Shown here: piece by piece, positions 50,532 through 59,502 of the stretch
Numbering within the stretch: the stretch's first letter is position 1
How the letters are laid out: every line of letters starts with the position of its first letter
Assembly: GCF_000425065.1 (NCBI RefSeq)
Contig: NZ_AULB01000036.1
Location: 18,429 to 82,428, forward strand
DNA from: Actinomadura rifamycini DSM 43936
GTDB taxonomy: Bacteria; Actinomycetota; Actinomycetes; Streptosporangiales; Streptosporangiaceae
Direction: 5' to 3'
Length of the DNA: 64,000 bases
Made by a program: the position numbers and the translations under genes
Notes under the pieces: generated by a model
Database searches by the model: none
What the model saw: the letters and a program-made list of their open reading frames with translations, nothing else
Told to the model about the DNA's origin: nothing

Positions 50532-51278
50532 TCAGCCCACCGTCAGGTCCTTGATCTTCTGGTCCAGATCCTTGCCCGCCCGCGGGTCCGGCACGACGTG
50601 GGAGACGATCCCGTCCGGCTTGACGAGCACCGCGGTGAGCGCGGTGCCGGGCTTCGGCGCGTACGCGGCGGCCAGCAGGCCCCGCCCGTCCTCCACGACC
50701 AGCGGCGCGCCCCGGTGCGCCGTGCCCGCGCACTTCTTGACGTCCTTCACCGGGACGGGCTCGCGGCCGCCCGCGGGGCGGGGGTCGGGGACGAGCCAGA
50801 AGTTGAGCTGCGGCGCCCCGGTCAGGCCGGCGAGCTCGGCGATCAGCGGCCCGCAGCGGAACCCGGGCGGGACGATGCCGATCACCCCCGGGCGCATCTC
50901 CCGCATCGGCTTGGCGGACCCGTCCGCGAGCGCGACGCTCCCCGCCGGCAGCAGGCCGCCGACGGTGCCGGGGCTCGCGGTCGGGTTCGGGGCGAGCCGC
51001 GCGGTCGTCGGACGCGGCGCGGGCTGCGGGCCGAACGCCGTCATCAGCGCCCCGCTGATCAGCGCGACCAGCAGCGCGCCCGCGATGATCGGGACGGCGA
51101 CGCCGAAACGGGTGAGCGGGCCGGTGACCCGGCGGATCCGGGCCCGGCGCCGGCGGCGGCGCTCCTCGCGGTGGTAGGCGAGGACGTCGCGGTCGAGTTC
51201 GCGGGCGTCGTCGGGCACCACGATGTCGACGCGCGGAAGCCCGTAGTCGTCCGGGTCCGGGTCGCCGTGCGACCTCAC
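50532..51278 (-). CDS. single-pass membrane protein with redoxin-like domain
   Basis: The 248-residue protein has a basic cytoplasmic segment (EERRRRRRARIRRV), one membrane helix (residues ~57-82, GVAVPIIAGALLVALISGALM), and an external domain where MRPGVIGIVPPGFRCGPLIAEL and VLVKPDGIVSHVV have a thioredoxin/peroxiredoxin-like look. Only one cysteine sits at the CxxC-like place, so catalysis is doubtful. Start GTG 51278 has only a modest Shine-Dalgarno. Unnamed; conserved near carD in related genomes by my recollection, not verified. Confidence 0.6.
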   Translation of the reverse strand: MRSHGDPDPDDYGLPRVDIVVPDDARELDRDVLAYHREERRRRRRARIRRVTGPLTRFGVAVPIIAGALLVALISGALMTAFGPQPAPRPTTARLAPNPTASPGTVGGLLPAGSVALADGSAKPMREMRPGVIGIVPPGFRCGPLIAELAGLTGAPQLNFWLVPDPRPAGGREPVPVKDVKKCAGTAHRGAPLVVEDGRGLLAAAYAPKPGTALTAVLVKPDGIVSHVVPDPRAGKDLDQKIKDLTVG

Positions 51279-51666
51279 GCCAGCATCACCATCCTCGATC
51301 CGCCGGTGACCGCCGTCCGTTCCCCAGAGAGAAAGGGGAATGTCCCGTTTGTGGCCCTTCCGGCGCTTCGTACCCGCGCTGCGCGGCAGGCTCACCTCCC
51401 AGTATGAGGTGCTTGCGGGTGAAGCGCCGAAGTCTTCTCCGGCCCGGGGTCTTGCCGTCCGGGCCGCCCTCCCGATAGTGGCCGCCGGGCCGCGGCGGCG
51501 TGACCGGACGATCGCGCCGCGTGGGCGGAACAACGGGCCGAAGCACCATCAACGAGCTTTGTCAATGGTCCAATATGGGGGTTGACCTGGGCATATGCCA
51601 TCAAGGCCGGTGCGGCCTCGTCCGTTTCCGTGCTATCCTGGTTCTAGCGGAAGGGGTACTTGTCAC
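51279..51666. other. 388-bp intergenic region upstream of carD
   Basis: I find no convincing gene here; a short open frame at 51340-51585 lacks a Shine-Dalgarno and any recognisable domain. The region becomes AT-richer after about 51535. TATCCT at 51634-51639 is a -10-like box about 28 bp ahead of carD, and TTGTCA/TTGACC words near 51557 and 51583 could belong to other promoters. A short GGGA-ATG-TCCC repeat lies near 51338. Confidence 0.4.
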
Positions 51667-52149
51667 ATGACTTTCCAGGTCGGCGACACCGTCGTCTACC
51701 CCCACCACGGGGCTGCTCGGATCGAGGCCATCGAGACTCGCACCATCAAGGGTGAGGAAAAGACCTATCTGGTCTTGAAGGTCGACAAGGGCGACCTGAC
51801 AGTACAGGTTCCGGTTGAGAACGTCGAGGACGTGGGTGTCCGCGACGTCGTCGGCCAGGAGGGTCTGGAGAAGGTGTTCGAGGTGCTGCGCGCACCCTAC
51901 ACCGAGGAGCCCACCAACTGGTCGCGCCGGTACAAGGCGAACCTTGAGAAGCTCGCGTCCGGCGACGTCAACAAGGTCGCGGAGGTCGTCCGCGACCTGT
52001 GGCGGCGCGACAAGGAGCGCGGCCTGTCGGCCGGCGAGAAGCGCATGCTCGCCAAGGCCCGGCAGATCCTGGTCAGCGAGCTCGCGCTCGCCGAGAAGAC
52101 CAACGAGGACAAGGCCGAGGCGCTGCTCGACGAGGTCCTGGCCGGCTGA
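51667..52149 (+). CDS. carD: CarD transcription factor
   Basis: The 160-residue protein has the CarD/RID Tudor-like domain (FQVGDTVVYPHHGAARIEAIETR, up to residue ~55) that contacts RNA polymerase beta, and the helical C-terminus that touches promoter DNA (WSRRYKANLEKLASGDVNKVAEVVRDLWRRD). It stabilises open complexes at rRNA and housekeeping promoters. It is followed 1 bp after its stop by ispF. Confidence 0.97.
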   Translation: MTFQVGDTVVYPHHGAARIEAIETRTIKGEEKTYLVLKVDKGDLTVQVPVENVEDVGVRDVVGQEGLEKVFEVLRAPYTEEPTNWSRRYKANLEKLASGDVNKVAEVVRDLWRRDKERGLSAGEKRMLAKARQILVSELALAEKTNEDKAEALLDEVLAG

Positions 52150-52150
52150 G

Positions 52151-52642
52151 TTGGGCGCACGGTTTCCCCGGGTGGGCGTCGGTGTCGACGTCCACCCGTT
52201 CTCGTCGGAGCCGCGCCCGCTGCGGGTCGCCGGGCTGGAATGGCCCGGCGAAGGCCACGGCCTGGCCGGGCACTCCGACGGCGACGTCGCCGCGCACGCC
52301 GCCTGCGACGCCCTCCTGTCGGCCTGCGCCCTCGGCGACCTCGGCGCCGTCTTCGGCACCGCCGACCCCCGCTGGTCCGGCGCGTCCGGCACGACCCTCC
52401 TGCGCGAGGTCGCCCGGCTCGTCGACGAAGCCGGATACGACATCGGCAACGTCGCGATCCAGGTCATCGGCAACCGCCCGAAGATCGGCAAGCGGCGCGA
52501 CGAGGCCGCCAAGACGCTCGCCGAAGCCCTCGGCGGCGCCGACGTGTCGATCTCCGCGACCACCACCGACGGGCTCGGCCTCACCGGCCGCGGCGAGGGC
52601 CTCGCCGCCATCGCCAACGCCCTCGTCGTCCCGCGCTCATAG
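52151..52642 (+). CDS. ispF: 2-C-methyl-D-erythritol 2,4-cyclodiphosphate synthase
   Basis: The 163-residue IspF makes the cyclic diphosphate intermediate of the MEP isoprenoid pathway. Motifs include VGVDVHPF, HSDGDVAAHAACDALL (zinc ligands) and TTTDGLGLTGRGEGLAA. Start is TTG 52151, one base after the carD stop; GTG 52172 is an alternative that also fits family length. It directly follows carD, with no ispD between them. Its stop overlaps the fahA stop region by 6 bp. Confidence 0.93.
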   Translation: MGARFPRVGVGVDVHPFSSEPRPLRVAGLEWPGEGHGLAGHSDGDVAAHAACDALLSACALGDLGAVFGTADPRWSGASGTTLLREVARLVDEAGYDIGNVAIQVIGNRPKIGKRRDEAAKTLAEALGGADVSISATTTDGLGLTGRGEGLAAIANALVVPRS

Positions 52643-53851
52643 CCGCGCCGGCAGCACCGTCCCCGACACCTCGCCCAGCGAGATCGTCGCGCCGCCGGCG
52701 CCCGGCGCCCACGCCCGCACCGTCACCGTGTCGCCGTCCTCCAGGAACGTGCGCTCCATCCCGTCGAGCACCAGCGGCTCCCGGCCGTTCCAGCTCAACT
52801 CCAGCAGGCACCCACGGTGCTCCCGCTCCGGACCCGACACCGTCCCCGACGCGAACAGGTCGCCCGTCCGCAGCGGCGTCCCGTTCACCGTCGCGTGCGC
52901 GAGCTGCTGCGGCGACGTCCAGTACATCGCCGCGAACGGCGGCCGCGCCGCCACCCGCCCGTTGATCAGCACCTCCATGCGCAGGTCGAGCCCCCACGGC
53001 TCGTCGCACCGCAGGTAGTGCAGCGGCTCCGGGTCCTGCGGCGGCGGCTCCACCCGGGCCGCCTCCAGCGCCGCGACCGGCACCACCCACGGCGACACCG
53101 ACGTCGCGAACGACTTGCTCAGGAACGGCCCCAGCGGCTGCGACTCCCACGCCTGCAGGTCCCGGGCGCTCCAGTCGTTCACCAGGACGAACCCGAACAC
53201 GTGGTCGCGGAACGCCCACGTCGGCACGCCCCGGCCCGCGCCCGACGGCACCCCCGCCACGAACCCGACCTCCGCCTCGAAGTCGAGCCGCGCCGACGGC
53301 CCGAACCCCGGCTCGTCCTCGCCGCCCGCCCGACGCTGCCCGGACGGCCGCACGATCGGCGTCCCCGACGGGAACACCGTCCCCGCCCGCCCGTGGTACG
53401 CGACCGGCAGCCGCTTCCAGTTCGGCGCGAGCGCCTCCCGGTCCGGGCGGAACATCCGCCCCACGTTCGACGCGTGGTGCTCGGACGAGTAGAAGTCGAC
53501 GTAGTCCGCGACCTCGAACGGCCGCAGCAGCACCACGTCCCGCACCGGCACCAGATGCGGCTCCACCCGCTCCCGGAGCCCCGCGTCCGTCAGCAGCTGG
53601 ACGAGCCGGTCCCGGTTCGCCCGCCAGACCGGACGTCCCGCGGCCATGAACGCGTTCAGCGAGCCCGACGCGAACCACCGCCGCCCGTCGACCAGCCCGT
53701 CCGCCGCCAGCCCGGCGAGGTCCAAGACCCGGTCGCCGATCGCCACCCCCACGCGCGGCAGCTCCCGCGGCCGCGCGAACACCCCGTACGGCAGGTTCCC
53801 GATGCCGAACCCGCCGTCCGCGGCGCTCTCCACCCATGATTCGGTCGTCAT
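52637..53851 (-). CDS. fahA: fumarylacetoacetase
   Basis: The 404-residue enzyme hydrolyses fumarylacetoacetate to fumarate and acetoacetate, the final step of tyrosine catabolism. Signatures: VDFYSSEHHASNVGRMFRP, VLVNDWSARDLQAWESQPLGPFLSKSFATSVSPWVVP, and YWTSPQQLAHATVNG near residue 305. The N-terminal domain (GIGNLPYGVF) is also present. It overlaps the downstream start of the unknown gene at its own ATG (ATGA). Confidence 0.95.
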   Translation of the reverse strand: MTTESWVESAADGGFGIGNLPYGVFARPRELPRVGVAIGDRVLDLAGLAADGLVDGRRWFASGSLNAFMAAGRPVWRANRDRLVQLLTDAGLRERVEPHLVPVRDVVLLRPFEVADYVDFYSSEHHASNVGRMFRPDREALAPNWKRLPVAYHGRAGTVFPSGTPIVRPSGQRRAGGEDEPGFGPSARLDFEAEVGFVAGVPSGAGRGVPTWAFRDHVFGFVLVNDWSARDLQAWESQPLGPFLSKSFATSVSPWVVPVAALEAARVEPPPQDPEPLHYLRCDEPWGLDLRMEVLINGRVAARPPFAAMYWTSPQQLAHATVNGTPLRTGDLFASGTVSGPEREHRGCLLELSWNGREPLVLDGMERTFLEDGDTVTVRAWAPGAGGATISLGEVSGTVLPARL

Positions 53852-54600
53852 GGAGTCAGGTGTTCCCCGTTGCCGCGCGTTCTGACCAGCCCGAGATCAT
53901 CGAGCTCGCGCACCAGCCCCGCCACGTCCGGGACCGCGAACCCCGCGAACACCCGCCGCACCGCCCCGGCCGTCCCCCGGTCCAGCCCCCGGACCCCGTC
54001 CGCGAGCACCCCCGGAAGCGCCGCGTCGGGCGCCGCCGCGGCCGCCGCGAGCAGCACGACGCGGAGCAGCGGCCCCGGCGACGCCCCCGCGGCGGTGCAG
54101 GTGAACGGCAGGTCCCGCTCCCGGCAGGCCGGGACGAACGCCGCCGCGTCCGCCGCCCGGAACTCGACGCCGAGCGCCGCGCCCCGGGCCCGCGCGGCGG
54201 CGATCCGGTCGAGCGCCGCGAGCCGCCCGGGCCGGTGCCGGACGCCGATGAACGCGGGCACGTCCCCGGGCAGCCGCGCGATCGCCACGGCGGACGCCCG
54301 CGCCTGGTCGGCGCCCGGCGGCAGCACCACGTGCACCGACACCGGCCGCACCCGCGGCTCGCCGCGCGCCCCGTCCAGGGCGCCCGGCAGCGCGTCCGTC
54401 CCCGCGTCGGCGACCACCGCGAGGTCGAGCAGGTCCTCGGGCTCCAGATGGCACCGCAGCTCCCCGAACCGCGACACCGGGCACCGCAGCCGCCCCACCG
54501 GCGCCCGCCCCGCCCACGCCCGGTACGCGCGCAGCGCCTCGCCCGCCGGCACCCCGCACGCGTCGAGCGCGGCGTCGTCGACGAGCCGCTCGAACACCAT
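53848..54600 (-). CDS. conserved-looking protein of unknown function
   Basis: The 250-residue protein is Ala/Arg/Leu-rich, with no membrane helix and no signal peptide. It shows alternating strand/helix segments such as LLDLAVVADAG, VRPVSVHVVLPPG and LPFTCTAAGASPGPLLRVVLLAA, which could form a TIM-barrel-like fold, but I recognise no catalytic motif. ATGA overlap with fahA (its stop at the fahA start) implies co-translation and a link to aromatic amino acid breakdown or its regulation. The only gap before it is 54601-54701. Confidence 0.65.
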   Translation of the reverse strand: MVFERLVDDAALDACGVPAGEALRAYRAWAGRAPVGRLRCPVSRFGELRCHLEPEDLLDLAVVADAGTDALPGALDGARGEPRVRPVSVHVVLPPGADQARASAVAIARLPGDVPAFIGVRHRPGRLAALDRIAAARARGAALGVEFRAADAAAFVPACRERDLPFTCTAAGASPGPLLRVVLLAAAAAAPDAALPGVLADGVRGLDRGTAGAVRRVFAGFAVPDVAGLVRELDDLGLVRTRGNGEHLTP

Positions 54601-54701
54601 GCCCGACCCCTACCCCGATCCCGCCCCCGAATGAGAGGACGGCCCGGCCTCGAAGGATCCGCCGGCATGCCGCGCGTGATGAGAGGTGCGCCGTCCTGGG
54701 G

Positions 54702-55928
54702 TCAGTCGGCGGGTGGGGTGGGGCCGCTGCGGAAGGTGGTGGACGGGGGCGGGTGCGGTTCCCAGCGGTCGTCGGGGTCCTCGCCGGCGTCGGGGTCTTC
54801 GGCGCGGTCGGCGGCGGGGGTGTCGGAGTCGTGGTCGTCGAGGTCGGGCACGACGATGTCGGGACGCGTCGTGCGTGCGGGCGTGCGCGGGTCGCGGGGC
54901 GGGCGGCCGGCGGCGCGCGCGACCTCGACGTCGGTCGGGAGCAGGGCCGGGACGGGACGGGGCAACTGCTCGGGCTCGTGCTCGGCGGCCGGTTCGTCCG
55001 TCCACGCCGGTTCGTAGCCCGGGGTCCGTTCGTGGCCGCGCGGCGGTTCGTCCGCCGGGAGGGGCTCATCCCCGGCCGGCTCGTCCTCGCGGGACGGGAG
55101 CGGCTCCGGCGCCGGCTCGTCCGCCCAGGTGCGGTCGTGCGGGGTGTGCGCGGGTTCGAGCGCGCGGACGGGCGGCGCGGGCTCGGCGGGGCGGGGGCGC
55201 GGGGGTTCGAGGGCGCGGTCGAGCACGGGTTCCGGTTCGACGAACGCCGGGTCCTGTTCGTCGAGCGGCAGTTCGTCCGGTGCGGGCACCCGGGGGCCGC
55301 CCATCCCCGGCAGGATGTCGAGGCCGGACGGGCGCGCGGCGTCGCCGGCCGGGACGTCCGGTGCGGTCGCGTCGTCCGGTTCGGCGGACGCCTCCAGCGC
55401 GGGCAGCACCTTGACGTGGCCGCGCTGGGTCTCGACGACCTCGGCGGTCTCGGCGCCCGGGCGGGCCACGCGGATCTGCTTGAACATCGTCAGCCACAGC
55501 CACACGGCGAGGACGAGGATGACGTGCGGGGCGACGGCGACGCCCGCGCGGACGGGGTCGCCGGGGAGGGCGTCGAGGCCCCACACGGCGTCCTGGACGG
55601 CGAGGGCGGCGAGCCCGGCGGCGAGCAGCAGCAGGAGGCCCCAGCGGAGCAGCCGCGTCCACCAGCGGGCGCCGCGGGTGACGACGAGCGACAGCAGCGT
55701 CACGGCGATCAGCGCGTCGGCCATCGCCGGGTAGACCGGCGCCCAGCGGTCGTCCACCCGCCCGGCGACGGCGAGGTCGCGCAGCGTGTCGTAGGTGAGC
55801 GCGAACGCGCCGGCGGCGAGCGCGGCGACGACGAGCCCGGCGGCCGCGGTGAGCAGCCGGCGCTGGGCCCGGCTGTAGCGGGGGCCGCCGGACCGGGCGG
55901 GGGCGGACGGGACGGGGTCGGTCGACAT
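54702..55928 (-). CDS. DUF2637-domain membrane protein
   Basis: The 408-residue protein has four membrane helices at about residues 24-150 (LLTAAAGLVVAALAAGAFAL, ADALIAVTLLSLVV, LLRWGLLLLLAAGLAALAV, VAPHVILVLAVWLWLTMFKQI), which is the DUF2637 pattern. A long acidic, Pro/Glu/Asp-rich and probably disordered tail (~residues 165-408) follows. DUF2637 proteins also appear on actinomycete mobile elements beside transfer genes, but there are none here. Function unknown. Confidence 0.75.
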   Translation of the reverse strand: MSTDPVPSAPARSGGPRYSRAQRRLLTAAAGLVVAALAAGAFALTYDTLRDLAVAGRVDDRWAPVYPAMADALIAVTLLSLVVTRGARWWTRLLRWGLLLLLAAGLAALAVQDAVWGLDALPGDPVRAGVAVAPHVILVLAVWLWLTMFKQIRVARPGAETAEVVETQRGHVKVLPALEASAEPDDATAPDVPAGDAARPSGLDILPGMGGPRVPAPDELPLDEQDPAFVEPEPVLDRALEPPRPRPAEPAPPVRALEPAHTPHDRTWADEPAPEPLPSREDEPAGDEPLPADEPPRGHERTPGYEPAWTDEPAAEHEPEQLPRPVPALLPTDVEVARAAGRPPRDPRTPARTTRPDIVVPDLDDHDSDTPAADRAEDPDAGEDPDDRWEPHPPPSTTFRSGPTPPAD

Positions 55929-56165
55929 GGCTCTCGTTCCGGGGAGTGCGCCTGGAGGGTGATCTCCCTGTGAGATTAGCCAGCCGGGGCGCCGCCGACT
56001 GCCCACTTCACCGTGATCATCTCGCGCTGCGTACGTTATGGGTCCCGACGTACCGTATGGGGAAACGTTCATTGGGGAGGGGCGGTCCCGTGCAGCGTGC
56101 AACCGATCGCAGGCGCGGCGACTCCGCGCGCCCGCGGGTCCGGCACCGTCCGGCCGGGTAGCGCG

Positions 56166-56897
56166 GTGGCGGTCTCCGGGGGACGGCTGGGCGAGCCGGT
56201 CCGGACGTTCGACGCGCGTCCGGTCCGGCGGAACGCGCTGCTGCGGCTGGCGGCGTGCGTGCTCGCGACGGCGGCGGTGACGCCGCTCGCGGTGTGGGCG
56301 CTGGTCGCGGAGCGGTGGGGGCTCGGGTCGGCCGCGGCGCTGCTCGGCATGGCCTACGCGGCCGCGGCGGGCTGGATCGCCGGACGGGACGGCCTGTGGT
56401 CGGGCGTCCGCGTGGTCGCCCTGCACCCCGAGGGGATCTCCGTCGGCGCGCGCGACGGCACCGCCGAGTACGCGTGGGACGAGCTGGAGTCGGTGACGGT
56501 GTCCGGCGTCCAGTACGGCGCGCGCGTCCGCTGGCGGTTCGCGGTGGCCGCGGCGGACGGGCGCGTCCTGCGGTTCGGCGACCCGCTGCCGGACGTGCGG
56601 GAACTCGGGGAGGCGGTCGCCGGGGAGGTCGCGGACCGGACGGTCGCGCGGCACCTGGAGTCGGTCCGGGCGGGGGAGCGGGTCCGCGTCGGGCCGTTCG
56701 CCGTCGATCTGGACGGCGTCGAGAAGGACGGCGAGCGGCTGCCGTGGAAGGCCGTCCGGGACGTGTCGATCGACAACGGGCTCGTGTCGGTGTCGGCGCC
56801 GGGCGTGACGCTGGCCGCGCTGGCCGGGCAGGTGCCGGACGCGCTGGCCTTCGCCGCCCTGTGCGAGCGGGTCGGAGCCCTGCCGGAATCTTTCTGA
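56166..56897 (+). CDS. membrane protein with PH-like domain (DUF6585-like)
   Basis: The 243-residue protein has two N-terminal membrane helices (LLRLAACVLATAAVTPLAVWALV and AAALLGMAYAAAAGWIAG) followed by beta-rich sequence with VVALHPEGISVGARDGTAEYAWDELESVTVSG, typical of PH-like membrane-adjacent domains. I link it to DUF6585 only from memory. GTG 56166 lacks a strong Shine-Dalgarno. The gap 55929-56165 has repeats TTATGGG/GTATGGG near 56036 and 56055 and may hold the promoter. Confidence 0.6.
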   Translation: MAVSGGRLGEPVRTFDARPVRRNALLRLAACVLATAAVTPLAVWALVAERWGLGSAAALLGMAYAAAAGWIAGRDGLWSGVRVVALHPEGISVGARDGTAEYAWDELESVTVSGVQYGARVRWRFAVAAADGRVLRFGDPLPDVRELGEAVAGEVADRTVARHLESVRAGERVRVGPFAVDLDGVEKDGERLPWKAVRDVSIDNGLVSVSAPGVTLAALAGQVPDALAFAALCERVGALPESF

Positions 56898-56904
56898 AGA
56901 TTTT
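56887..56904 (+). terminator. possible small terminator
   Basis: AATCTT-TCTG-AAGATT overlaps the stop codon of the preceding gene and is followed by TT. The 6-bp stem is AT-rich, which is unusual here; a weak call. Confidence 0.3.
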
Positions 56905-56993
56905 CCCGGCGAGAATGTCGAGGGCCTCGCCGCGGCTCCGATCCTTCGGTGACGGCCGCCGAGCCGAGGCGGCGCGAACGAGGGAGAACGACC

Positions 56994-57368
56994 GTGAAGT
57001 ACATGCTGCTGATCCATAACCGGCCCGGCTTCGTCGAGGAGCTGACCGAGGAGGAGCGCACCGCGCTGTTCGGCGAGGTCGACGCGCTCATGAAGGAGCT
57101 GGAGGAGTCGGGCGAGCTGGTCGGCGGGCAGGCGCTGGTCGACCCGTCGGAGACCCGGACGGTCCGGGGCGGGGCGTCCGCCGGGGCCCCGCCCGTCGTG
57201 ACCGACGGGCCGTACCTGGAGGCGAAGGAGCACCTCGCCGGGTACATCACCGTCGACTGCGACACGGTCGACCGGGCCGTGGAGATCGCGTCCCGCTGGC
57301 CGGACGTCCGGTTCGGCGGGTACATGGAGGTCCGGGCGGTCATGGGCGAGTCCGGGACGGAGATGTGA
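56994..57368 (+). CDS. YCII/DGPF-domain protein, partner of the ECF42 sigma factor
   Basis: The 124-residue protein has the DGPF motif (VVTDGPYLEAKEHLAGYI) and the ferredoxin-like YCII fold, starting MKYMLLI. Its GTG 56994 follows GAGGGAG. DGPF genes are characteristically encoded next to ECF42 sigma factors, and here the sigma gene starts at the stop codon (GTGA). Its biochemical role is unknown. Confidence 0.9.
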   Translation: MKYMLLIHNRPGFVEELTEEERTALFGEVDALMKELEESGELVGGQALVDPSETRTVRGGASAGAPPVVTDGPYLEAKEHLAGYITVDCDTVDRAVEIASRWPDVRFGGYMEVRAVMGESGTEM

Positions 57369-58642
57369 CGACCCCGGGGACGCCCGCGCCGGACGGGCGG
57401 GCCGTCGAGGAGCTGCTGCGCGCGCTGGCGCCGCAGGTCCTCGGCGCGCTCGTCCGGCGGCACGGCGCGGGCGCGTTCGACGCGTGCGAGGACGCCGTGC
57501 AGGAGGCGCTGCTCGCCGCCGCCGTCCAGTGGCCGGAGCAGGGCGTCCCCGAGCAGGCGCGCGGCTGGCTGGTGACCGTCGCGTCGCGGCGGCTCACCGA
57601 CCAGTGGCGCAGCGAGCGGGCCCGCCGCGACCGCGAGGCGGCCGTCGCCCACGAGGCGCCCGCGCACGACGCGCCCGCCGACGCGGACCGGCCCGCCGAC
57701 CGGGACGACGCGCTCACCCTGCTGTTCCTGTGCTGCCACCCGGCGCTGACACCGTCGTCGCAGGTCGCGCTGACCCTCCGCGCCGTCGGCGGGCTCACCA
57801 CCGGGCAGATCGCGCAGGCGTTCCTCGTCCCCGAGGCGACGATGGCGCAGCGGATCAGCCGCGCCAAGCAGAAGATCAAGGCGGCGGGCGCCCGGTTCGC
57901 CCCGCCGCCGCCGGACGAGCGGGACGCGCGGCTGCGCGCCGTCCTGCACGTCCTGTACCTGGTCTTCAACGAGGGGTACACGGCGTCGAGCGGCCCGGAC
58001 CTGCAGCGCGCGGACCTCACCGCCGAGGCGATCCGGCTGGCCCGCGAGCTGCACCGGCTGCTGCCGGACGACGGCGAGGCGGCCGGGCTGCTCGCGCTGC
58101 TGCTGCTCACCGACGCGCGCCGCGCCGCCCGCGGCGGCCCCGGCGGCACGCTCGTCCCGCTCACCGAGCAGGACCGGACGCGCTGGGACCGCGCGGCCAT
58201 CGCCGAGGGGACCGCGCTGGTCACCGCCGCGCTGACCTGGTCGCCGCCCGGGCCGTACCAGCTGCAGGCCGCGATCGCCGCCGTGCACGCGGAGGCGGAG
58301 CACGCCGACGACACCGACTGGCGGCAGATCCTCGCGCTGTACCGCGTGCTGTCCCACGTGGCGCCGAACCCGATGGTCACCCTCAACGAGGCCGTGGCGC
58401 TGGCGATGGTGCACGGCCCCCGCGCGGGCCTCGACCTGCTCGCCGGGCTGGACGGCGACGACCGCGTCGCCGGGCACCACCGGCTCGCGGCCGTCCGCGC
58501 CCACCTGCTGGAGCGGGCCGGCGACATCGCCGCCGCCCGCGAGGAGTACCGGCGCGCCGCCCGCGCCACCACCAGCCTTCCCGAACAACGCTATCTGCGG
58601 GCCCGCATCGCCGGGCTCGCGCAAGACAAGAAGGACGACTGA
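57365..58642 (+). CDS. ECF42-type RNA polymerase sigma factor with TPR-like C-terminal domain
   Basis: The 425-residue protein has sigma-2 (EDAVQEALLAAAVQWPEQGVPEQARGWLVTVASRRLTDQWR) and sigma-4 (LTTGQIAQAFLVPEATMAQRISRAKQKIKAAG) regions within the first ~190 residues. After this, a long helical domain (~residues 200-420) contains AVLHVLYLVFNEGYTASSGPDLQRADLTAEAIRLAREL, HVAPNPMVTLNEAVALAM and SLPEQRYLRARIAGL, diagnostic of the ECF42 group. No separate anti-sigma factor is encoded nearby, consistent with the C-terminal domain being regulatory. It is followed by a hydrolase in a 1-bp overlap. Confidence 0.93.
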   Translation: MTTPGTPAPDGRAVEELLRALAPQVLGALVRRHGAGAFDACEDAVQEALLAAAVQWPEQGVPEQARGWLVTVASRRLTDQWRSERARRDREAAVAHEAPAHDAPADADRPADRDDALTLLFLCCHPALTPSSQVALTLRAVGGLTTGQIAQAFLVPEATMAQRISRAKQKIKAAGARFAPPPPDERDARLRAVLHVLYLVFNEGYTASSGPDLQRADLTAEAIRLARELHRLLPDDGEAAGLLALLLLTDARRAARGGPGGTLVPLTEQDRTRWDRAAIAEGTALVTAALTWSPPGPYQLQAAIAAVHAEAEHADDTDWRQILALYRVLSHVAPNPMVTLNEAVALAMVHGPRAGLDLLAGLDGDDRVAGHHRLAAVRAHLLERAGDIAAAREEYRRAARATTSLPEQRYLRARIAGLAQDKKDD

Positions 58643-59493
58643 TGCGCACCGACACCCTGCGAGTCCCCGAAGCGACCCTGTACTACGAGGTCCGCGGCTC
58701 CGGCCCCGTCCTCGTCCTGGTGTGCGGCGGCATCTACGACGCCGAGGGCTACGCGGCCCTCGCCGATGCGCTCGCCGACCGCTACACCGTCGTCACCTAC
58801 GACCGCCGCGGCAACTCCCGGAGCCCGCTGGACGACCCGTCCGTCCTGCAGAGCGTCGACGACCACGCCGCCGACGCGGGCCGGATCGCCGCCGCCGTCG
58901 CCGGCGGCGAGCCGGTGCACGTGTTCGGCAACAGCTCCGGCGCCGTGATCGCGCTGGAGTTCGCCCTCCGGCACCCCCGCCGGGCGGCGTCCGTCGTCGC
59001 CCACGAGCCGCCCTACCTGGGGCTCCTCCCGGACGACGAGGACTGGCCCGGCGTCCTGCGCGAGGTCGCGGCCGCGTTCCACGAGGGCGGCGTCGGCCCC
59101 GCGATGGGCCGCTTCGGCGCCGCGATGCAGGCCGGCGGCGAGGCTCCGGCGCAGGAGCGGGACGAGGGACCGGCGCCCGACCCCGAGACCATGGCCCGCT
59201 TCGCGGCCAACACCGCCGTGTTCGTCGGGGCCGAGATGCCCGTCGCGGGCACGATCGTGCGGGACTGCGCCGGCGGCACCGTGCAGGAAGGCTGGCTCAA
59301 CCTCACCAGCGGGGCCTGGTCGGCGGGGCAGCCGCCCGAGCGCGCCGCCCGCGCCGCCGCCGGACGCCTCGGCGTCGAGCCCGCCGTCTGGCCCGGCGAC
59401 CACGGCGGTTTCGGCCCGCACGCGGCCGCGTTCGCCGACCGGCTCCACGCGGTCTTCTCGGCGCACCCGCGCGGTTCGTCCCTGATCCAATAA
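58642..59493 (+). CDS. alpha/beta hydrolase
   Basis: The 283-residue hydrolase shows the nucleophile elbow GNSSGAV, a preceding oxyanion region LVLVCGGIYD, DRRGNSRS and the C-terminal histidine WPGDHGGFG. The substrate is unknown. ATG 58642 overlaps the sigma stop (TGATG), so it belongs to the ECF42 operon and is a candidate target enzyme for that regulon. Confidence 0.85.
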   Translation: MRTDTLRVPEATLYYEVRGSGPVLVLVCGGIYDAEGYAALADALADRYTVVTYDRRGNSRSPLDDPSVLQSVDDHAADAGRIAAAVAGGEPVHVFGNSSGAVIALEFALRHPRRAASVVAHEPPYLGLLPDDEDWPGVLREVAAAFHEGGVGPAMGRFGAAMQAGGEAPAQERDEGPAPDPETMARFAANTAVFVGAEMPVAGTIVRDCAGGTVQEGWLNLTSGAWSAGQPPERAARAAAGRLGVEPAVWPGDHGGFGPHAAAFADRLHAVFSAHPRGSSLIQ

Positions 59494-59496
59494 CCT
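59491..59496 (+). promoter_or_regulatory. -10-like box of cysS
   Basis: TAACCT overlaps the hydrolase stop codon and ends 6 bases before the cysS GTG (59503), consistent with leaderless cysS transcription. Confidence 0.4.
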
Positions 59497-59502
59497 GGGC
59501 CT

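Noticed and set aside
51340..51585. Possible small gene upstream of carD
   Set aside because: No Shine-Dalgarno and no recognisable domain; lies in the carD promoter region.
54702..55928. DUF2637 gene as a sign of an integrated plasmid
   Set aside because: No Tra, Rep, integrase or att-like repeat is seen near it; the family also occurs on chromosomes.
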